This document shows positions 62,839-64,000 of a DNA stretch of 64,000 nt, piece after piece. This DNA comes from Bermanella sp049115935. GTDB lineage: Bacteria; Pseudomonadota; Gammaproteobacteria; Pseudomonadales; Oceanobacteraceae. Under the pieces are notes generated by a model. It did no database searches and was not told the origin of the DNA. It was given only the letters and a program-made list of their open reading frames with translations. The stretch lies in contig JAGDZK010000032.1 in NCBI GenBank assembly GCA_049115935.1, positions 1 through 64,000 on the forward strand. The letters run 5' to 3'. The stretch's first letter is position 1. The number at the start of each line of letters is the position of its first letter. The position numbers and the translations under genes were made by a program.

Positions 62839-63849
62839 GTGAACGTGCAATTTGGGACAGGTTTTACCATCACACCCAGTAATAACAGTGCGCAAGGCAG
62901 CGATGCTCGCGTAGGTGTGGCTGTACCTGTTGAATCTGAAAACCAAAGCACCACGAGCTTCACGCCTGTACCTGAAGCAAAAGAATCCCCTAAATCTCGC
63001 CAAGAAGGTTCTGAGCAAGGTCAGCAAGAGCGCCTTGCGGTTGAGGCTCGTCGAGCCCGTCAACAACAAGACAATCAACAAGAACAAAGATTATTAGAAC
63101 GTCGCGTGGATGAAGAGCGACAACAAGCCCGCACAGAAGAGGCCCAGCAACGTACTGAGGAGCAACAAGATAGTCAAAGAAGTAGTGATGTAAACGATCG
63201 CACCCAAGCGGACGAACAGGCACAAGCTCGTCGTCAACAGGACGAACAAGAGCAGCGCCAGCTAGAAGTCGAGCAACGACAGGTCCAACAACTTGCGGAG
63301 CGTGATCGAGAAGTGAAAGCCCACGAACAGGCCCACCAAGCAGTGGGGGGCCAGTACGCCGGCGCCATGAGTTTGACCTATGAACGGGGCCCTGATGGAA
63401 AAAATTATGCGATAGGTGGCGAAGTCCCCATCGATACCGGCAAAATTGCCAATGATCCTCAGGCCACACTCGACAAAGCAGAAACCATCCGCAGAGCGGC
63501 ATTGGCTCCGGCTGAACCATCCAGCCAAGATCGTCGAGTGGCAGCACAGGCCGTACAAATGTCGTTGGAAGCAAGGGCTGAGATACAGCTACAGCAGCAA
63601 GAGGCACTAACCAGTGAAGATGTGAATGAAGAGCAAACAGAAACGGATACGTTAAGAGAAGAAGAGCGCCTCGAAGCCGAACAAAAGGCGCAAAAAGAGC
63701 AGCAAGAACAAGAGTCAACGAATAGCGTAATTGCTGATTTACAAGAATTGAACGAGCGTATGGCTCGTATTCAAGCTCAGTTGGTAGAAGCAAGTCAGAT
63801 CGATGACAAGATTAATTCGAAAGTTAACCTGTTAGATGTGACTACCTAA
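62839..63849 (+). CDS. SprA-related putative metalloprotease (CJM1_0395-like)
   Basis: A 336-residue protein. Residues about 20-155 are a disordered, Gln/Glu/Arg-rich region (coiled-coil-prone). The conserved core (about 155-245) reads REVKAHEQAHQAVGGQYAGA, then YERGPDGKNYAIGGEVPIDT and ALAPAEPSSQDRRVAAQA, the SprA-related family (PF12118) with an HExxH-like AHEQAH zinc motif. The last 90 residues are again Glu-rich with a leucine-rich end. It starts at GTG 62839 with AGAGG seven bases upstream. No protease activity has been shown for most members. A terminator follows. Confidence 0.82.
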   Translation: MNVQFGTGFTITPSNNSAQGSDARVGVAVPVESENQSTTSFTPVPEAKESPKSRQEGSEQGQQERLAVEARRARQQQDNQQEQRLLERRVDEERQQARTEEAQQRTEEQQDSQRSSDVNDRTQADEQAQARRQQDEQEQRQLEVEQRQVQQLAERDREVKAHEQAHQAVGGQYAGAMSLTYERGPDGKNYAIGGEVPIDTGKIANDPQATLDKAETIRRAALAPAEPSSQDRRVAAQAVQMSLEARAEIQLQQQEALTSEDVNEEQTETDTLREEERLEAEQKAQKEQQEQESTNSVIADLQELNERMARIQAQLVEASQIDDKINSKVNLLDVTT

Positions 63850-63882
63850 ATTTAATCATTGATTAAATTAAGCTGATTGAAC

Positions 63883-63917
63883 AAAGCCATGACTGCAAAG
63901 TCATGGCTTTTTATTTA
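63883..63917. terminator. Terminator between the SprA-related gene and the leftward edge gene
   Basis: AAAGCCATGACT (63883-63894) and AGTCATGGCTTT (63899-63910) form a perfect 12-base stem around GCAA, with T-rich sequence after it and A-rich sequence before it. Confidence 0.9.
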
Positions 63918-63938
63918 TTACGCATAAACGTTTTTACA

Positions 63939-64000
63939 CTAGCGGTTTTCTAAACGATTGTAATCCAATAGCCCAGCATTGAGAGGATCGTCTCGTTTAA
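63939..64000 (-). CDS. C-terminal end of a leftward gene (5' part outside window)
   Basis: The minus-strand frame ending at TAG (63939-63941) is open to the edge and reads KRDDPLNAGLLDYNRLENR before the stop. The hydrophilic, protein-like composition and the bidirectional terminator just to its left support a real convergent gene. Only 19 residues are visible, so no function is assigned. Confidence 0.45.
   Translation of the reverse strand, partial: KRDDPLNAGLLDYNRLENR

Noticed and set aside
62990..63793. Long open frame of 267 codons on the minus strand opposite the SprA-related gene
   Set aside because: It lies wholly opposite a gene with clear family motifs; its openness follows from the Gln/Glu-rich codon pattern of the real gene.

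Overview
The window reads as a continuous stretch of a gammaproteobacterial chromosome, most like a marine Oceanospirillales-type genome. The evidence is the gene set and order: the ffh-ypjD-corB block, a bioB-bioF-bioH-bioC-bioD operon, srkA, rsmC, purT, a formate/nitrite transporter next to cyanase, and an MksFEB condensin operon. The DNA is moderately AT-rich. No rRNA, tRNA, CRISPR array or intact insertion sequence was seen. Species cannot be fixed from the window alone.

Layout. 1-2561: end of a formate/nitrite channel, cyanase, and a PP2C phosphatase/protein kinase fusion. 2563-6112: LysR regulator divergent from a DJ-1/PfpI protein, a PF10118-type predicted metal hydrolase, and PuuE-type allantoinase. 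6431-8290: trpD-trpC. 8573-22700: an accessory polymorphic-toxin island. It holds a 3,527-residue secreted Ig-repeat/RHS protein with a HYD1-type ADP-ribosyltransferase-like tip, a small likely immunity gene, a NADAR gene on the opposite strand, a displaced (orphan) RHS tail carrying an HNH-type nuclease tip with its own likely immunity gene, and a scrap of a third RHS tail. About 0.9 kb of decayed or non-coding DNA follows. 23531-25156: an outer-membrane barrel, a DUF1304 membrane protein and CbiX. 25351-31279: mksF-mksE-mksB (Wadjet JetABC-like) with no nuclease subunit next to it, followed by REP-like palindromes and a second NADAR gene. 32227-41829: small and housekeeping genes (YkgJ-like, NIF3/YqfO-like, two Nudix hydrolases, gamma-carbonic anhydrase, DUF1289, purT, EamA transporter, corB-like, ypjD). 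42006-50199: ffh, dnaB, a secreted protein with a sorting-signal-like tail, rsmC, a small barrel, srkA and a frameshifted comF. 50287-54837: the biotin operon with a BirA-like operator upstream. 54918-61109: a leftward cluster of metal-binding-type lipoprotein, outer-membrane protein, thioredoxin-like lipoprotein, TonB-dependent receptor and PepSY membrane protein. Two of its promoter regions share one palindrome. 61396-62305: two small secreted proteins, one phospholipase A2-like. 62569-63849: a flagellar-rod-like small protein and a SprA-related predicted metalloprotease. A leftward gene enters at the right edge.

How it works together. The toxin island has the usual polymorphic-toxin design: a long conserved delivery shell, a variable toxic tip, an immunity gene just downstream, and spare tips that could be recombined in through the shared RHS core. 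The unusual part is that the ADP-ribosyltransferase-like tip lies close to a NADAR protein, a family that includes enzymes reversing guanosine ADP-ribosylation. The biotin operon contains all genes from BioC/BioH pimeloyl synthesis to BioB except bioA. The leftward metal cluster looks like an envelope uptake/reduction pathway under one regulator.
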